A DNA stretch of 64,000 bases, from the NCBI GenBank assembly GCA_016744995.1, contig JADGDG010000001.1, positions 987,311 to 1,051,310 on the forward strand, given 5' to 3'. The position numbers were made by a program, and so were the translations under genes. The notes beneath the pieces are model-generated. The model ran no database searches and was not told the DNA's origin. It saw nothing but the letters and a program-made list of their open reading frames with translations. This DNA comes from Gammaproteobacteria bacterium (lineage in GTDB: Bacteria > Pseudomonadota > Gammaproteobacteria > GRL18). This document shows positions 17,488 to 27,100 of this stretch, piece after piece. How positions within the stretch are numbered: position 1 is the first letter of the stretch; each line of letters starts with the position of its first letter.

Positions 17488-18159
17488 ATGGAGCTGTTTA
17501 GTAATGCAAATGACTTCCTTCTGTGGACCAGAGGAGATGCCTTTAATATCGCGATCGGCATATTTATTGTCGGTAGCATCATTCGAGTTCTGGAAATTTT
17601 TCTTTTGGGTAGAAAACATGATTTTTCTGAGCCTCGTGGAACTGAGTGGGGACCTGGATTAAAGAATATTATTTCTCGTTCCGCAGTTGATAGCGGCACC
17701 TTTAAACGAGCGCCTTTTGTGGTTGTGGTCGGCTATATCTGGCATATCTGCTTTTTTATTGTGTTGTTATTTTTTGTCCCGCATATTGAACTTATTCATG
17801 CGACACTGGGATTAAAATGGCCTGGAATACCCAGCCAGTTTGTTGATGCGTCAACGGTCATTGCGATGGCGGCTTTACTGGCAATGCTGTGGCATCGATT
17901 GACTCATCCGGTGCTTAAATTTTTGAGTACCTATGAGGATTATCTTGTCTGGCTGGTGACATTTTTACCCTTGCTCACCGGATATATTGCTTTTCACCGT
18001 ATGATTGACCCTTATCCTATGGCATTGGGTCTGCATATCCTGAGTGTTGAATTATTATTGATTGTATTCCCTTTTACCAAGTTAATGCATGCAATTACAT
18101 TGTTTATTGCTCGCTGGTATACGGGAGCGATGATGGGACGTAAGGGGATAGAATCATGA
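17488..18159 (+). CDS. isp1: Isp1: membrane b-type cytochrome subunit of the hydrogenase
   Basis: 223 aa with about five hydrophobic segments and several membrane-embedded His residues (WHICFF, LWHRLTHP, FHRMID, LGLHILS), as expected for a NarI/DsrM-type haem b protein. It would pass electrons between the periplasmic HynSL and the cytoplasmic Isp2 across the inner membrane. GAAGGAG lies before ATG 17488, 13 bases after hynS. The stop overlaps the isp2 start (ATGA). The name follows the Thiocapsa roseopersicina arrangement; I infer it from topology and gene order. Confidence 0.85.
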   Translation: MELFSNANDFLLWTRGDAFNIAIGIFIVGSIIRVLEIFLLGRKHDFSEPRGTEWGPGLKNIISRSAVDSGTFKRAPFVVVVGYIWHICFFIVLLFFVPHIELIHATLGLKWPGIPSQFVDASTVIAMAALLAMLWHRLTHPVLKFLSTYEDYLVWLVTFLPLLTGYIAFHRMIDPYPMALGLHILSVELLLIVFPFTKLMHAITLFIARWYTGAMMGRKGIES

Positions 18160-19469
18160 GTGCTTCTGCGAATACATCAAAAAATACATTGAATATAACA
18201 AAAGGTATTAATGCACTGAAGCAACAGATTGATGCACCGACTGCAGCTTTTTTCAGTAGTTGTGTCCACTGCGGCTTATGTGCTGAGGCTTGTTTGTTTT
18301 ATACCGAAACTAATGATCCCAAATATACGCCCATTAATAAAGTAGAGCCCTTACGTCGGATCTGGGAGAGTGAATATACTCTTTTTGGTAAATTGAAAAA
18401 ACTCCTGGGGCTGGCAAAACCTGTGACTGATGAAATGCTGGCAGAGTGGGAACCTTTGATCTATGACGGCTGTACCTTATGCGGACGTTGTTCCATGGTC
18501 TGTCCTGTAGGCAATGATATTTCAGGCATGATCCGTAAAGTACGTGAAGGCATGGTGGCTTCAGATCATGCACCTGAAGGTTTAATTGGTGCCAGCACCA
18601 GAGCCATTAAAATTGGCAGTCCTATGGGGATCCGTCTCAAAGCACTGAAGGCACAAATCAAACATATTGAATCAGATACTGGATTAACAATTCCCATTGA
18701 TGTTGAAGGCGCTGATTATCTGGCACTATTATCTTCTATGGAAATTATTAATTTTCCTGAATATATCGAGTCATTGGCAAAAATATTTAAACAGGCTGGT
18801 GTCAGCTGGACCTTGTCATCTGAAGCGTTTGAAGCCACTAATTCTGGTATCCAGATTGGCAGCAGTGATATTGCCAGAGAATTAGTACAACGGGTTGTGG
18901 ATGGGGCAGAAAAATTAAAAGTAAAATATGTGATCAGCCCTGAGTGTGGACATGCTTATACAGCAATTCGTTGGGATGGCCCTAATCTGATTGGCCGGAG
19001 TTATCCTTTTAAAGTTGTTCATATTCTGGAGTTGCTGGATGAACTACAACAAAGTGGTCGTTTAAAAACATCGGGATTGCTGGAGAAAAAACTCACCTTT
19101 CATGACCCCTGTCAGATTGTTCGAAAAGGTGGAGTGGAGGCACAGCCAAGACGTTTGCTTGCTCAAGTTTCATCACAGTTTGTAGAGATGAGTGATGCTG
19201 GAAAAATGAACTGGTGCTGCGGCGGCGGCGGTGGTGTGAGTGCTAATGAACGGGCAGATGAACTTCGCCTGAAAGCCTTTAACCGTAAAAAACATCAATT
19301 GGAAGAAATTGATATTGAGGTATTAGTGACGGCTTGTGCGAACTGTCGACTGATACTTGAAGAAGGTCTGGAAGAAAATAATATGGATATACCAGTTGTA
19401 GGATTAAGTGAACTGATTTCTGATCACTTGCTTGAAGATAATGTTGTTGAGGGAGAAGCTAATGAGTGA
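18156..19469 (+). CDS. isp2: Isp2: HdrD/DsrK-like iron-sulfur subunit of the hydrogenase
   Basis: 437 aa, cytoplasmic. Two ferredoxin-type [4Fe-4S] motifs: C36-VHC39-GLC42-AEAC46, and C106-TLC109-GRC112-SMVC116-P. The C-terminal half carries a CCG domain (HDPCQIV, NWCCGGGGGV, ACANC), which in HdrB/HdrD and DsrK holds the unusual cluster that reduces disulfides. This indicates a heterodisulfide-type active site facing the cytoplasm. Together with Isp1 it mirrors DsrMK. The natural partner of such a site is a DsrC-type protein, and one is encoded 2.2 kb downstream in the same string. It overlaps isp1 by 4 bases and hynL by 8. Confidence 0.9.
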   Translation: MSASANTSKNTLNITKGINALKQQIDAPTAAFFSSCVHCGLCAEACLFYTETNDPKYTPINKVEPLRRIWESEYTLFGKLKKLLGLAKPVTDEMLAEWEPLIYDGCTLCGRCSMVCPVGNDISGMIRKVREGMVASDHAPEGLIGASTRAIKIGSPMGIRLKALKAQIKHIESDTGLTIPIDVEGADYLALLSSMEIINFPEYIESLAKIFKQAGVSWTLSSEAFEATNSGIQIGSSDIARELVQRVVDGAEKLKVKYVISPECGHAYTAIRWDGPNLIGRSYPFKVVHILELLDELQQSGRLKTSGLLEKKLTFHDPCQIVRKGGVEAQPRRLLAQVSSQFVEMSDAGKMNWCCGGGGGVSANERADELRLKAFNRKKHQLEEIDIEVLVTACANCRLILEEGLEENNMDIPVVGLSELISDHLLEDNVVEGEANE

Positions 19470-21183
19470 ACGTATTGTTGTTGATCCCATCACACGGATA
19501 GAAGGCCATCTGCGTATTGAAGCACAAATGGATGGTGACAAAATTGCACAGGCCTATTCTGCCGGTACGATGGTCAGAGGTATAGAGCTGATTTTGAAGG
19601 GACGTGATCCAAGAGATGCCTGGGCATTTACACAACGTATTTGCGGCGTTTGTACTCTGGTTCATGGTATTGCTTCGGTACGAGCGGTTGAAAATGCATT
19701 GAACTATTCCATTCCGAAAAATGCGCAACTGATCCGCAATCTCATGATAATGGCGCAATATGCACATGATCATGTGATGCACTTTTATCATCTGCATGCC
19801 CTGGACTGGGTTGATGTCGTTTCAGCCTTAGATGCTGATCCCAAAGCAACTTCAGAGCTGGCACAAAGTATCAGTAAGTGGTCTAAGTCATCACCGGGTT
19901 ATTTTGCTGATATGAAGAAGAAACTAAAAACCTTTGTTGAAGGTGGTCAGCTGGGTATATTTTCGAATGCCTATTGGGGACATCCGGCTTATAGACTGCC
20001 CCCAGAGGCTAACCTGATGGCTGTGTCACACTATCTTGAAGCACTGACATGGCAGCGTGATGTGGCAAAACTACATACTATTTTTGGTGGTAAAAGCCCC
20101 CACCCTAATTTCCTTGTGGGTGGTGTGTCCTCACCCATTGATTTAAATTCAGACTCGGCTATTAATATTAAAAAATTATCTCAGGTTCAGGATGTGATCA
20201 ATGAAATGAAGACCTTTGTTGATCAGGTTTATGTACCGGATACTCTTGCTATAGGCTCATTTTATAAAGACTGGTTCAAGCGTGGTGAAGGTCTGGGTAA
20301 TTTTATGTGTTATGGCGATTTGCCGGGCACATCAATGGATGATCCTGATAGTTTCTTTTTACCTCCCGGTGTTATTCTTAATCGTGATTTATCAACTATC
20401 CATCCAGTGGATCTGAATAATGATGCAGAAATACAGGAGTATATCAGTCATTCCTGGTACGACTATAGTGGTGGTAAAGACAGTGGCCTGCATCCCTATG
20501 ATGGGGAAACCGAGTTAAATTATAGTGGGCCTAAACCACCCTATAAACACCTGGATGTTGATAAAAGTTATTCCTGGCTTAAATCCCCTCGCTGGAAAGG
20601 CCAGGCGATGGAAACCGGACCTCTGGCCAGAGTTCTGACTTTGTATGCCAAAGGACATGAACAAACCCGTGATCTAGTGGGTATGGCTTTGAAACAATTA
20701 GATGTGCCCGTGGAAGCACTATTTTCGACTCTGGGTAGAACCGCGGCCCGAACACTGGAAACTAAAATCATTGTTGACGGTATGCAGGGAATGTATGACC
20801 AGTTAATCGCTAATATTAAATCCGGTGACACTCAAACATTCAATGATAAACTCTGGGAATCCTCTACATGGCCCAAAAAAGCGCAGGGTGTGGGTTTTAT
20901 GGAAGCACCTCGTGGCGCACTAGGCCATTGGATTGTCATTGAAGATAAAAAAATTGCTAACTACCAGGCTGTTGTGCCCAGTACATGGAATGCCGGGCCT
21001 CGTGATCCACAGGGGCAGGCTGGTGCCTATGAGGCGGCATTAGAAGATAATCATCAGCTACATGATGTGAAACAGCCGATTGAAATTTTGCGTACCATTC
21101 ATAGCTTTGATCCCTGTATTGCCTGTGCAGTACATGTGACCGATCCAGATGGTGAGGAATTAATTAAAGTGAAAGTAACCTGA
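19462..21183 (+). CDS. hynL: [NiFe] hydrogenase large subunit, Isp-type
   Basis: 573 aa. Catalytic subunit for H2 oxidation. Nickel ligands lie in the N-terminal RICGVCTLVHG and the C-terminal DPCIACAVH. The residues after that His (VTDPDGEELIKVKVT, 15 aa) are the predicted peptide removed by the maturation protease at 15380. The sequence around TRIEGHLRIEA is typical. The open frame begins ten codons earlier, but the ATG at 19462 has GGGAG upstream, overlaps the isp2 stop (ATGAGTGA) and gives the usual MSERIVVDPITRIEGH start. It has no signal of its own; it should be carried out with the Tat-exported HynS. Confidence 0.96.
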   Translation: MSERIVVDPITRIEGHLRIEAQMDGDKIAQAYSAGTMVRGIELILKGRDPRDAWAFTQRICGVCTLVHGIASVRAVENALNYSIPKNAQLIRNLMIMAQYAHDHVMHFYHLHALDWVDVVSALDADPKATSELAQSISKWSKSSPGYFADMKKKLKTFVEGGQLGIFSNAYWGHPAYRLPPEANLMAVSHYLEALTWQRDVAKLHTIFGGKSPHPNFLVGGVSSPIDLNSDSAINIKKLSQVQDVINEMKTFVDQVYVPDTLAIGSFYKDWFKRGEGLGNFMCYGDLPGTSMDDPDSFFLPPGVILNRDLSTIHPVDLNNDAEIQEYISHSWYDYSGGKDSGLHPYDGETELNYSGPKPPYKHLDVDKSYSWLKSPRWKGQAMETGPLARVLTLYAKGHEQTRDLVGMALKQLDVPVEALFSTLGRTAARTLETKIIVDGMQGMYDQLIANIKSGDTQTFNDKLWESSTWPKKAQGVGFMEAPRGALGHWIVIEDKKIANYQAVVPSTWNAGPRDPQGQAGAYEAALEDNHQLHDVKQPIEILRTIHSFDPCIACAVHVTDPDGEELIKVKVT

Positions 21184-21222
21184 GTGTTATAGCACTCCGA
21201 AGATTAAAGAGAAGAGGCCACT

Positions 21223-21675
21223 ATGATAATTAAAAATGATCAGGCTTTTAAAAAGCTGCTGTCAACACTGTCAATTAAAGAGCAGAGAATGGTGGCTGCA
21301 CAATTTATTACCAGTGTTGTATCACTGAATTCTGATCCGCTTATTGAACGTGCACTTAAAATTGTTTCAGATGAACAGTCACCTCAGAGTGAACTGGATG
21401 ATATTTATAAAAGCTTGAAAACACTATCTGTAAAGACGTATACCGCATGTGGTGATGATGCAGACTGGGCAGCACAGGCAGCACATTTTGTTGTGACTGC
21501 AACAAAAGTGTGCTTAACACCATTGGGACAACTGAATAATAAAAATAATCTGGCATGGAAATGCGCAATGCAGACCAGAATGGCAAGAAGCTGTGAAATG
21601 ATTGAAACGCAGAGTGATATTGTTGATAACGAAGCTCAAAAACAATATGCCGTTATTAATAAGGATAAAGATTAG
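21223..21675 (+). CDS. conserved-looking hypothetical protein in the hydrogenase operon
   Basis: 150 aa, probably cytoplasmic, mainly helical by composition, with no signal or membrane segment. I do not recognise a family. It has four Cys residues (TACGDD, KVCLTP, KCAMQ, RSCEMI) and several Trp/Ala-rich helices; no CxxC motif is visible. It lies 39 bases after hynL and 42 bases before the DsrC-like gene, with AAGAGAAGAGG before ATG 21223, so co-expression is likely. Its position suggests an accessory role for the hydrogenase or its electron acceptor (inference only). Confidence 0.75.
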   Translation: MIIKNDQAFKKLLSTLSIKEQRMVAAQFITSVVSLNSDPLIERALKIVSDEQSPQSELDDIYKSLKTLSVKTYTACGDDADWAAQAAHFVVTATKVCLTPLGQLNNKNNLAWKCAMQTRMARSCEMIETQSDIVDNEAQKQYAVINKDKD

Positions 21676-21717
21676 TAGATAACTTATGTAAAAAAGCAAA
21701 GTAGTCTGGGGGGCGCT

Positions 21718-22113
21718 ATGTTAAATAAAAAGTTGAATGAAAAGTTAAATGAAAAGTCAAATCAAAACCTAAATCAGAATAATAAATTTGATAGAGACAA
21801 GTTTGAGCTTAACAAGGAAGGTTACCTTATTCGGTTTGAAACATGGAATAAGGATTTTGCCAATGATATGGCTGATTCAAATGGCTTGAAACTGACGGAA
21901 TGCCACTGGCAAATTATTAATTTTTTTAGAGATTATTATTTGGAGTATGGCATCGCACCAGAGCCCAGAGAAGTGATTATAAAACTGGGTGAAAAGATCA
22001 ATCCCCATATGCCATGCAGCAAGAAACATTTAGAGGGATTGTTTGCTGATGGAGGCTGTAAACTGGCTTGTAAGATTGCCGGTTTGCCGGTTTGTCCCTG
22101 CAGGGGAGTATAA
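21718..22113 (+). CDS. DsrC/TusE-family protein with a variant cysteine-rich C-terminus
   Basis: 131 aa. The core follows DsrC/TusE: NKEGYLIRFETWNKDFA, LTECHWQIINFFRDYYLEYGIAPEPREV, then KHLEGLF and CKIAGLP. DsrC and TusE carry persulfide or trisulfide sulfur on a flexible C-terminal arm, with one Cys before KIAGLP (DsrC) and one as penultimate residue (GCV). Here the first Cys is present, but the tail reads VCPCRGV instead of xPTGCV, and there are further Cys residues in MPCS and GGCK. The N-terminus is a low-complexity stretch from 12-base tandem repeats (LNEK/LNQN units). It is encoded 5 kb downstream of a DsrMK-like Isp1/Isp2 pair, so a role as thiol/disulfide partner of Isp2 is plausible. 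Confidence 0.8.
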   Translation: MLNKKLNEKLNEKSNQNLNQNNKFDRDKFELNKEGYLIRFETWNKDFANDMADSNGLKLTECHWQIINFFRDYYLEYGIAPEPREVIIKLGEKINPHMPCSKKHLEGLFADGGCKLACKIAGLPVCPCRGV

Positions 22114-22117
22114 TATT

Positions 22118-22972
22118 ATGATCGAAATAAAAAAAATCGGTACCAATGAAGTATTGGCTAAAATTGATGCGGACACTCTGGCGGGTGCCGATCTCAGTGA
22201 AATGAGACTGGAAGACGCTGATCTGGAAAATGCTGACTTGAGTGGCACTAAACTTGATTTTGCTGATTTAAATCGAGTCAATTTAAAAAATGCAAATTTA
22301 CAGCATGCCTCTCTTATTGGTGCTCATTTGAATGACGCAGATTTAACTGGAGCTGATTTATCTTATGCAGAAATGGGCAGTGACACTCAGGCTCATGCTG
22401 CTATGCTTCTCAACAGTAAACTGATCCATACCAACCTGTCTCATGCCTATCTGCATTGGGTCGATTTTCGAGAGGCTGATCTGAGTAAAGCTGTTATGAA
22501 TAGAGCTGATGTACGTCATGCTATTTTTTATCGGGCTAATCTAACGAAAGTAATTGCTAACGACTGTTTATTCATCCGTGCAAATTTCAGGGAAGCTGAT
22601 CTGAATCATGCGGATTTAAGAGACTGTCATTTTAATGATGCAAATATGATTAAAGCTAATCTGAGTTTTGCAAACTTAAGCAGCAAACATGAAAATGGAT
22701 TTTCGGTTATTAATAAGGCAAACATGGAGCGAGTCAATCTTAGTCATGCAGAAATGAATAACATTTTTGCCCGTTCAGTCAATCTGCATCAGGCAAATTT
22801 AACTCATGCTAACCTGAAAGATGCTGTTATGGCAGGTGCTATTATTTCTCATGCTAATGTCAGTGATGCTGATTTTAAAGGTGTTGAACTGGAGACGGTA
22901 ACAATGATGTCTTCAAATTTTTCCAATGCCTTAAATGCTGATGTACCGGGGTATAAAAAAAATATTCGTTAA
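22118..22972 (+). CDS. pentapeptide-repeat protein
   Basis: 284 aa. From about residue 20 onward it consists almost entirely of A(D/N)LxxA-type pentapeptide repeats (ADLSEMRLEDADLENADLSG and so on), which fold as a right-handed quadrilateral beta-helix. No other domain is seen, and there is no signal peptide. Known members range from gyrase-protecting DNA mimics to scaffolds, and the function here cannot be told from sequence. The start is ATG 22118 with CAGGGGAG before it; the frame remains open upstream but overlaps the DsrC-like gene. It begins 4 bases after the DsrC-like stop, so it is almost certainly co-translated with it. Confidence 0.88.
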   Translation: MIEIKKIGTNEVLAKIDADTLAGADLSEMRLEDADLENADLSGTKLDFADLNRVNLKNANLQHASLIGAHLNDADLTGADLSYAEMGSDTQAHAAMLLNSKLIHTNLSHAYLHWVDFREADLSKAVMNRADVRHAIFYRANLTKVIANDCLFIRANFREADLNHADLRDCHFNDANMIKANLSFANLSSKHENGFSVINKANMERVNLSHAEMNNIFARSVNLHQANLTHANLKDAVMAGAIISHANVSDADFKGVELETVTMMSSNFSNALNADVPGYKKNIR

Positions 22973-23018
22973 ATCATGATTTAGAGCCTGGTTTGAGTAC
23001 ATAATTGGAGTGAGTAAA

Positions 23019-24185
23019 ATGAAATTTTATTATTTTGTATTTATTCATATGACATTTTTTTTAATGATGTTGTTCTCTGCTGTGGATGCTTCTCAAGAAC
23101 CACAGTCCCTGTCAATTATTCCTGTCAAGATACAGTCTGTGCCTGCGAATCGTATATTTGTTGGCGGCACAGTTACCGCAGATAAGTCAGTGGTGCTGTC
23201 TGCTCAGATGCCTGGTCGCATTGTCAATATAGCGGGTGAGGAAGGTGATCGTTTTAAACGGGGTGATTTACTGGTAAAAATAAATGCTGATGAATTATTG
23301 GCAAAAAGACAAATTGCATTGGCTCAATTTGCCACAGCATCTATTGCAGTTAATAATGCCGGTGTTCAATTCCACAGACAAATTGTTTCACCTTCTACGA
23401 CTAATCGTGCTCCAGGAGGCATGGGACTTCCTGGTATGTTCGATCAGCTGGTCACCAATCCCATGACTGATTTTATGGGAACCCGGGATTATGATGTGGA
23501 GCGAGGTGCTGATATTGCAGCTGCCCGTGCTCAGCTGGATCAGGCTCATCAGGCCCTTGAACAGGCGCGCTCCCAAATTCAGCAAATTGATACAAAATTA
23601 CGTGATACCTTAAGCATTGCACCTTTTGATGGTGTAATTACCACTAAAAATGTTGAAGTAGGTGATACCGTTCAGCCAGGACAGTCTCTATTGGTCTATG
23701 AAGATCTGAGTGTATTGCAAATTGTTGTTGATGTGCCGGGGCGTGTGATCCATAACTTAAAAGAGGGGCAGTTTGTTGATGCTAAGATTGATGGTCTGAA
23801 GAATGAGATCAGGGTCAAAATTAGTAAAATATTTCCAACTTCCGATCCAGTGCGACATACGACACGGATTAAATTATCTTTGCCGGATAGCGGCTTAGTC
23901 TCTTCAGGTAATTATGCAGAAATATGGATGCCTATAACAAAAACAACGCAGCATAAGCGTGTTTTGATCCCTTCTACAGCAGTAATTGAACGAGGCGGTA
24001 TTCCTTCTGTTTTTGTTGTTAATAAGCAAAATCAGGCAGAGCTGCGCCTGATCAGAATGGGAGAAGTATTGTCTTCAGGTCAGGTTGTCATCCAGTATGG
24101 AGTAAATGAAAATGAAAGAGTGCTGGATAGACCACCCGCTTTTATTACTTCAGGCTATGACATTAAATCGCTCAGGACAGAATAA
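23019..24185 (+). CDS. RND efflux periplasmic adaptor (membrane fusion protein)
   Basis: 388 aa. It has an N-terminal hydrophobic signal, then the split biotinyl-lipoyl domain (MPGRIVNIAGEEGDRFKRGDLLVKI and IAPFDGVITTKNVEVGDTVQPGQ) separated by a helical hairpin with a Gly/Met/Pro-rich insertion (about 125-150), and a beta-barrel domain. Links the inner-membrane pump to an outer-membrane channel; no TolC-type gene is in the window. I chose ATG 23019 because TTGGAG lies 8 bases before it, whereas the alternative GTG at 23010 overlaps that site. It starts 46 bases after the pentapeptide gene and overlaps the pump by one base. Confidence 0.9.
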   Translation: MKFYYFVFIHMTFFLMMLFSAVDASQEPQSLSIIPVKIQSVPANRIFVGGTVTADKSVVLSAQMPGRIVNIAGEEGDRFKRGDLLVKINADELLAKRQIALAQFATASIAVNNAGVQFHRQIVSPSTTNRAPGGMGLPGMFDQLVTNPMTDFMGTRDYDVERGADIAAARAQLDQAHQALEQARSQIQQIDTKLRDTLSIAPFDGVITTKNVEVGDTVQPGQSLLVYEDLSVLQIVVDVPGRVIHNLKEGQFVDAKIDGLKNEIRVKISKIFPTSDPVRHTTRIKLSLPDSGLVSSGNYAEIWMPITKTTQHKRVLIPSTAVIERGGIPSVFVVNKQNQAELRLIRMGEVLSSGQVVIQYGVNENERVLDRPPAFITSGYDIKSLRTE

Positions 24186-27100
24186 TGACTGAGAATAAAT
24201 CTGAGCAAGCAAAAAGCGACAGAAGAGTGGCATCTTCTGACAGAAGAATAAAACATTTTTCAAGAAGACCGGCTTTATCACATCCACATCATGAACCAGT
24301 TGAAGGGCCAAGACTGGGGCTGGCGGGTAATATTGCCAATTTTTTTATTGACTCACCTTTGACGCCGCTGCTTTTTTTTGCCGCATTATTTATTGGTCTG
24401 ATAGGGCTGATGTATACCCCCCGTCAGGAAGATCCGCAAATTTCTGTACCTATGATTGATATCTTTATTCAGTATTCGGGGGCTTCCGCAGAAGATGTGG
24501 CTAATCTGGCTATTGCTCCGCTGGAAGGTATGATGAAGGAGATCCCCGGAGTTAAGCACATCTATTCTGCTTCACAGCATGACCATGGAATCGTGACTGT
24601 TCGATTTAAAGTTAATGAGGAAATGGGGCCATCAATTGTTAAAGTTCATGACAAGCTGCAATCCAATATGGATAAAATGCCGCCGGGTGTTTCTATGCCG
24701 CTTGTTAAACCCAAGGGTATTGATGATGTGCCGGTGGTAACTCTGACACTATGGGCCGATGGTATTTATGATTCTGAATTACGTGTCCTGGCTCATAAAG
24801 TATTGCAACGTTTAAAAGAAGTGCCCAATACCGGACAGGGTTTTGTTGTTGGAGGAAGAAAACAACAGATCCGTATTGAAGTTTTACCGGAACGTCTGGC
24901 TGGTTTTGGCATCAGTCTGGATCAAGTCGCTAATGCCATCAGGAGTGCCAATACGGAATATCCTGCTGGTTATCTTGAACAGGGAGATACCTCATTTAAA
25001 GTTTTTACCGGATCATTTTTTAAAAATGTGAGAGACATTAAGCAATTAGTTGTGGCTGTAAATCAGGGAAAAGCTGTTTACCTGCATGATGTTGCCTCGA
25101 TTATTGATGGGCCTTCAGAAGTCAGTGAACTGGTATCATTTTATAGTGGTATAGGAATGTCGGGTAAAGGATCAGAGACAAAGAAGACAGCCAATGATGT
25201 TCCTGCTGTTACCATTGCTTTAGCTAAAAAAGAAGGTTCCAATGGTGTGACGGTTGCTGAAGATGTTATTGCCAGACTAGAGAGTCTCAAAGGACGATTA
25301 ATTCCCGATAATGTGCATACGACGGTTACTCGTGATTATGGTAAGAGCGCCAATGATAAAGTAAATGAGCTGTTAAGAGCTTTAATCTATGCCGCAGTTG
25401 CTGTCAGCTTTCTCTGCTGGCTCACCATTGGAGCACGTCCTGCTATCGTGGTCATTACTGTTATTCCCGTGGTGATTTTAATTACCATCTGGGCAAGTTG
25501 GGCACTGGGTAATACCATTAACCGGGTGAGCATGTTTGCTCTTATTTTTTCCATTGGCATTCTGGTGGATGATGCCACGGTGGTGGTGGAAAATATTTTC
25601 AGACGCTGGTTAAGAAATGGTGAAACCAGTATTACTACTGCCGTTGATGCGGTGCGTGAGGTGGGCAATCCAACTATTATTGCGACCTTTACTATTTTAG
25701 CTGCACTGTTACCCATGGGATTTGTCAGCGGTATGATGGGGCCTTATATGTCTCCTATACCTGTGCTGGGTTCAGTTGCTATGCTGTTTTCACTGCTTGC
25801 CGCCTTTGTATTTACGCCCTGGTTTTCATTACGTCTGAGACCTAAGGTTGCAATATTACAGGATGCCGAAATACATGAGAAAAAAGTTCAGGATGCTATT
25901 GGTCGTTTCTACCGTCCTCTTTTACTGCCTCTGATAAAAAATAGATTTTTGGGCTGGAGTTTTTTAGCGGCTATTATCGTCCTGTTTTTTCTTGCCTGCT
26001 CAATGTTTTATACTAAGGCCGTTACAGTCAAAATGCTTCCCTTTGATAACAAGCCTGAGTTTAACGTATTAATTAATATGCCGGAAGGTACAGCCATTCT
26101 TGAAACGGCAAATGTAACCCGAAGGCTGGCTGAAATAATACAAAATAATGTCCCTGAAGCAACGGCATTACAGACCTATACGGGTACTGCTTCACCCTTT
26201 AATTTTAATGGCATGGTGCGGCACTATTATCTACGTCAGGAACCCTGGCATGCTGATATTCAAGTGATGTTGCTCGATAAAGAGCATCGTGACCGAAGCA
26301 GTCATCAACTGGCAGAAGCTGCCCGGAAATTGCTAACAGAAGAGGCACATGCTTTAGGGGCTAAAATAGCGGTGATTGAAATGCCGCCCGGACCACCAGT
26401 CTTACAAACTGTGGTGGCAGAAATATATGGGCCAGATGCACAGATCAGACGACAGGTGGCAACAGATATGACTGAAATCTTTGCTCAGACGCCTAATCTG
26501 GTTGATGCTGATAACTATATGATTATGCCCTATGAACGCTGGCATTTTAATATTGATACAGAGAAAGCAATGCGTCTGGGTGTTTCAATAGAAAGCATTA
26601 ATCGCAATATTCAGATGGCAATGGGAGGTTATAAACTGGGTGATATTAAAGGCCATAGTTCACTGGAGCCAAAATTTATTATCGTGCAATTACCTCTGGA
26701 TAAAAGAGGAGAAATTGAACGTATATCAAACCTGCCTGTTGCTTCATCAAATGGCCAGTTGGTACCATTAACTGAGTTAGGTTCTTTTCTTAAGGTTGCA
26801 GAGCAAAATATTATTTACCGTAAAGATTTACGCCCAATGGAATATGTTGTGGGAGAAATGGAGGGCAAACTGGGGGCTCCTATTTACGGTATCTTATCCA
26901 TTGAAGAAGCCTTGAAGAAATATACCACACCAGATGGTATTCAAATAAGCGGTACAATGACTGGTGCACCAGAGGATGATCTATACTCCGGTTTTGAGTG
27001 GAGTGGTGAATGGATTGTCACCTATGAAACATTCAGGGATATGGGACTCGCCTTTGCAGCAGCGTTAGTACTTATTTATGCTCTTCTGGTTCTGGAATTC

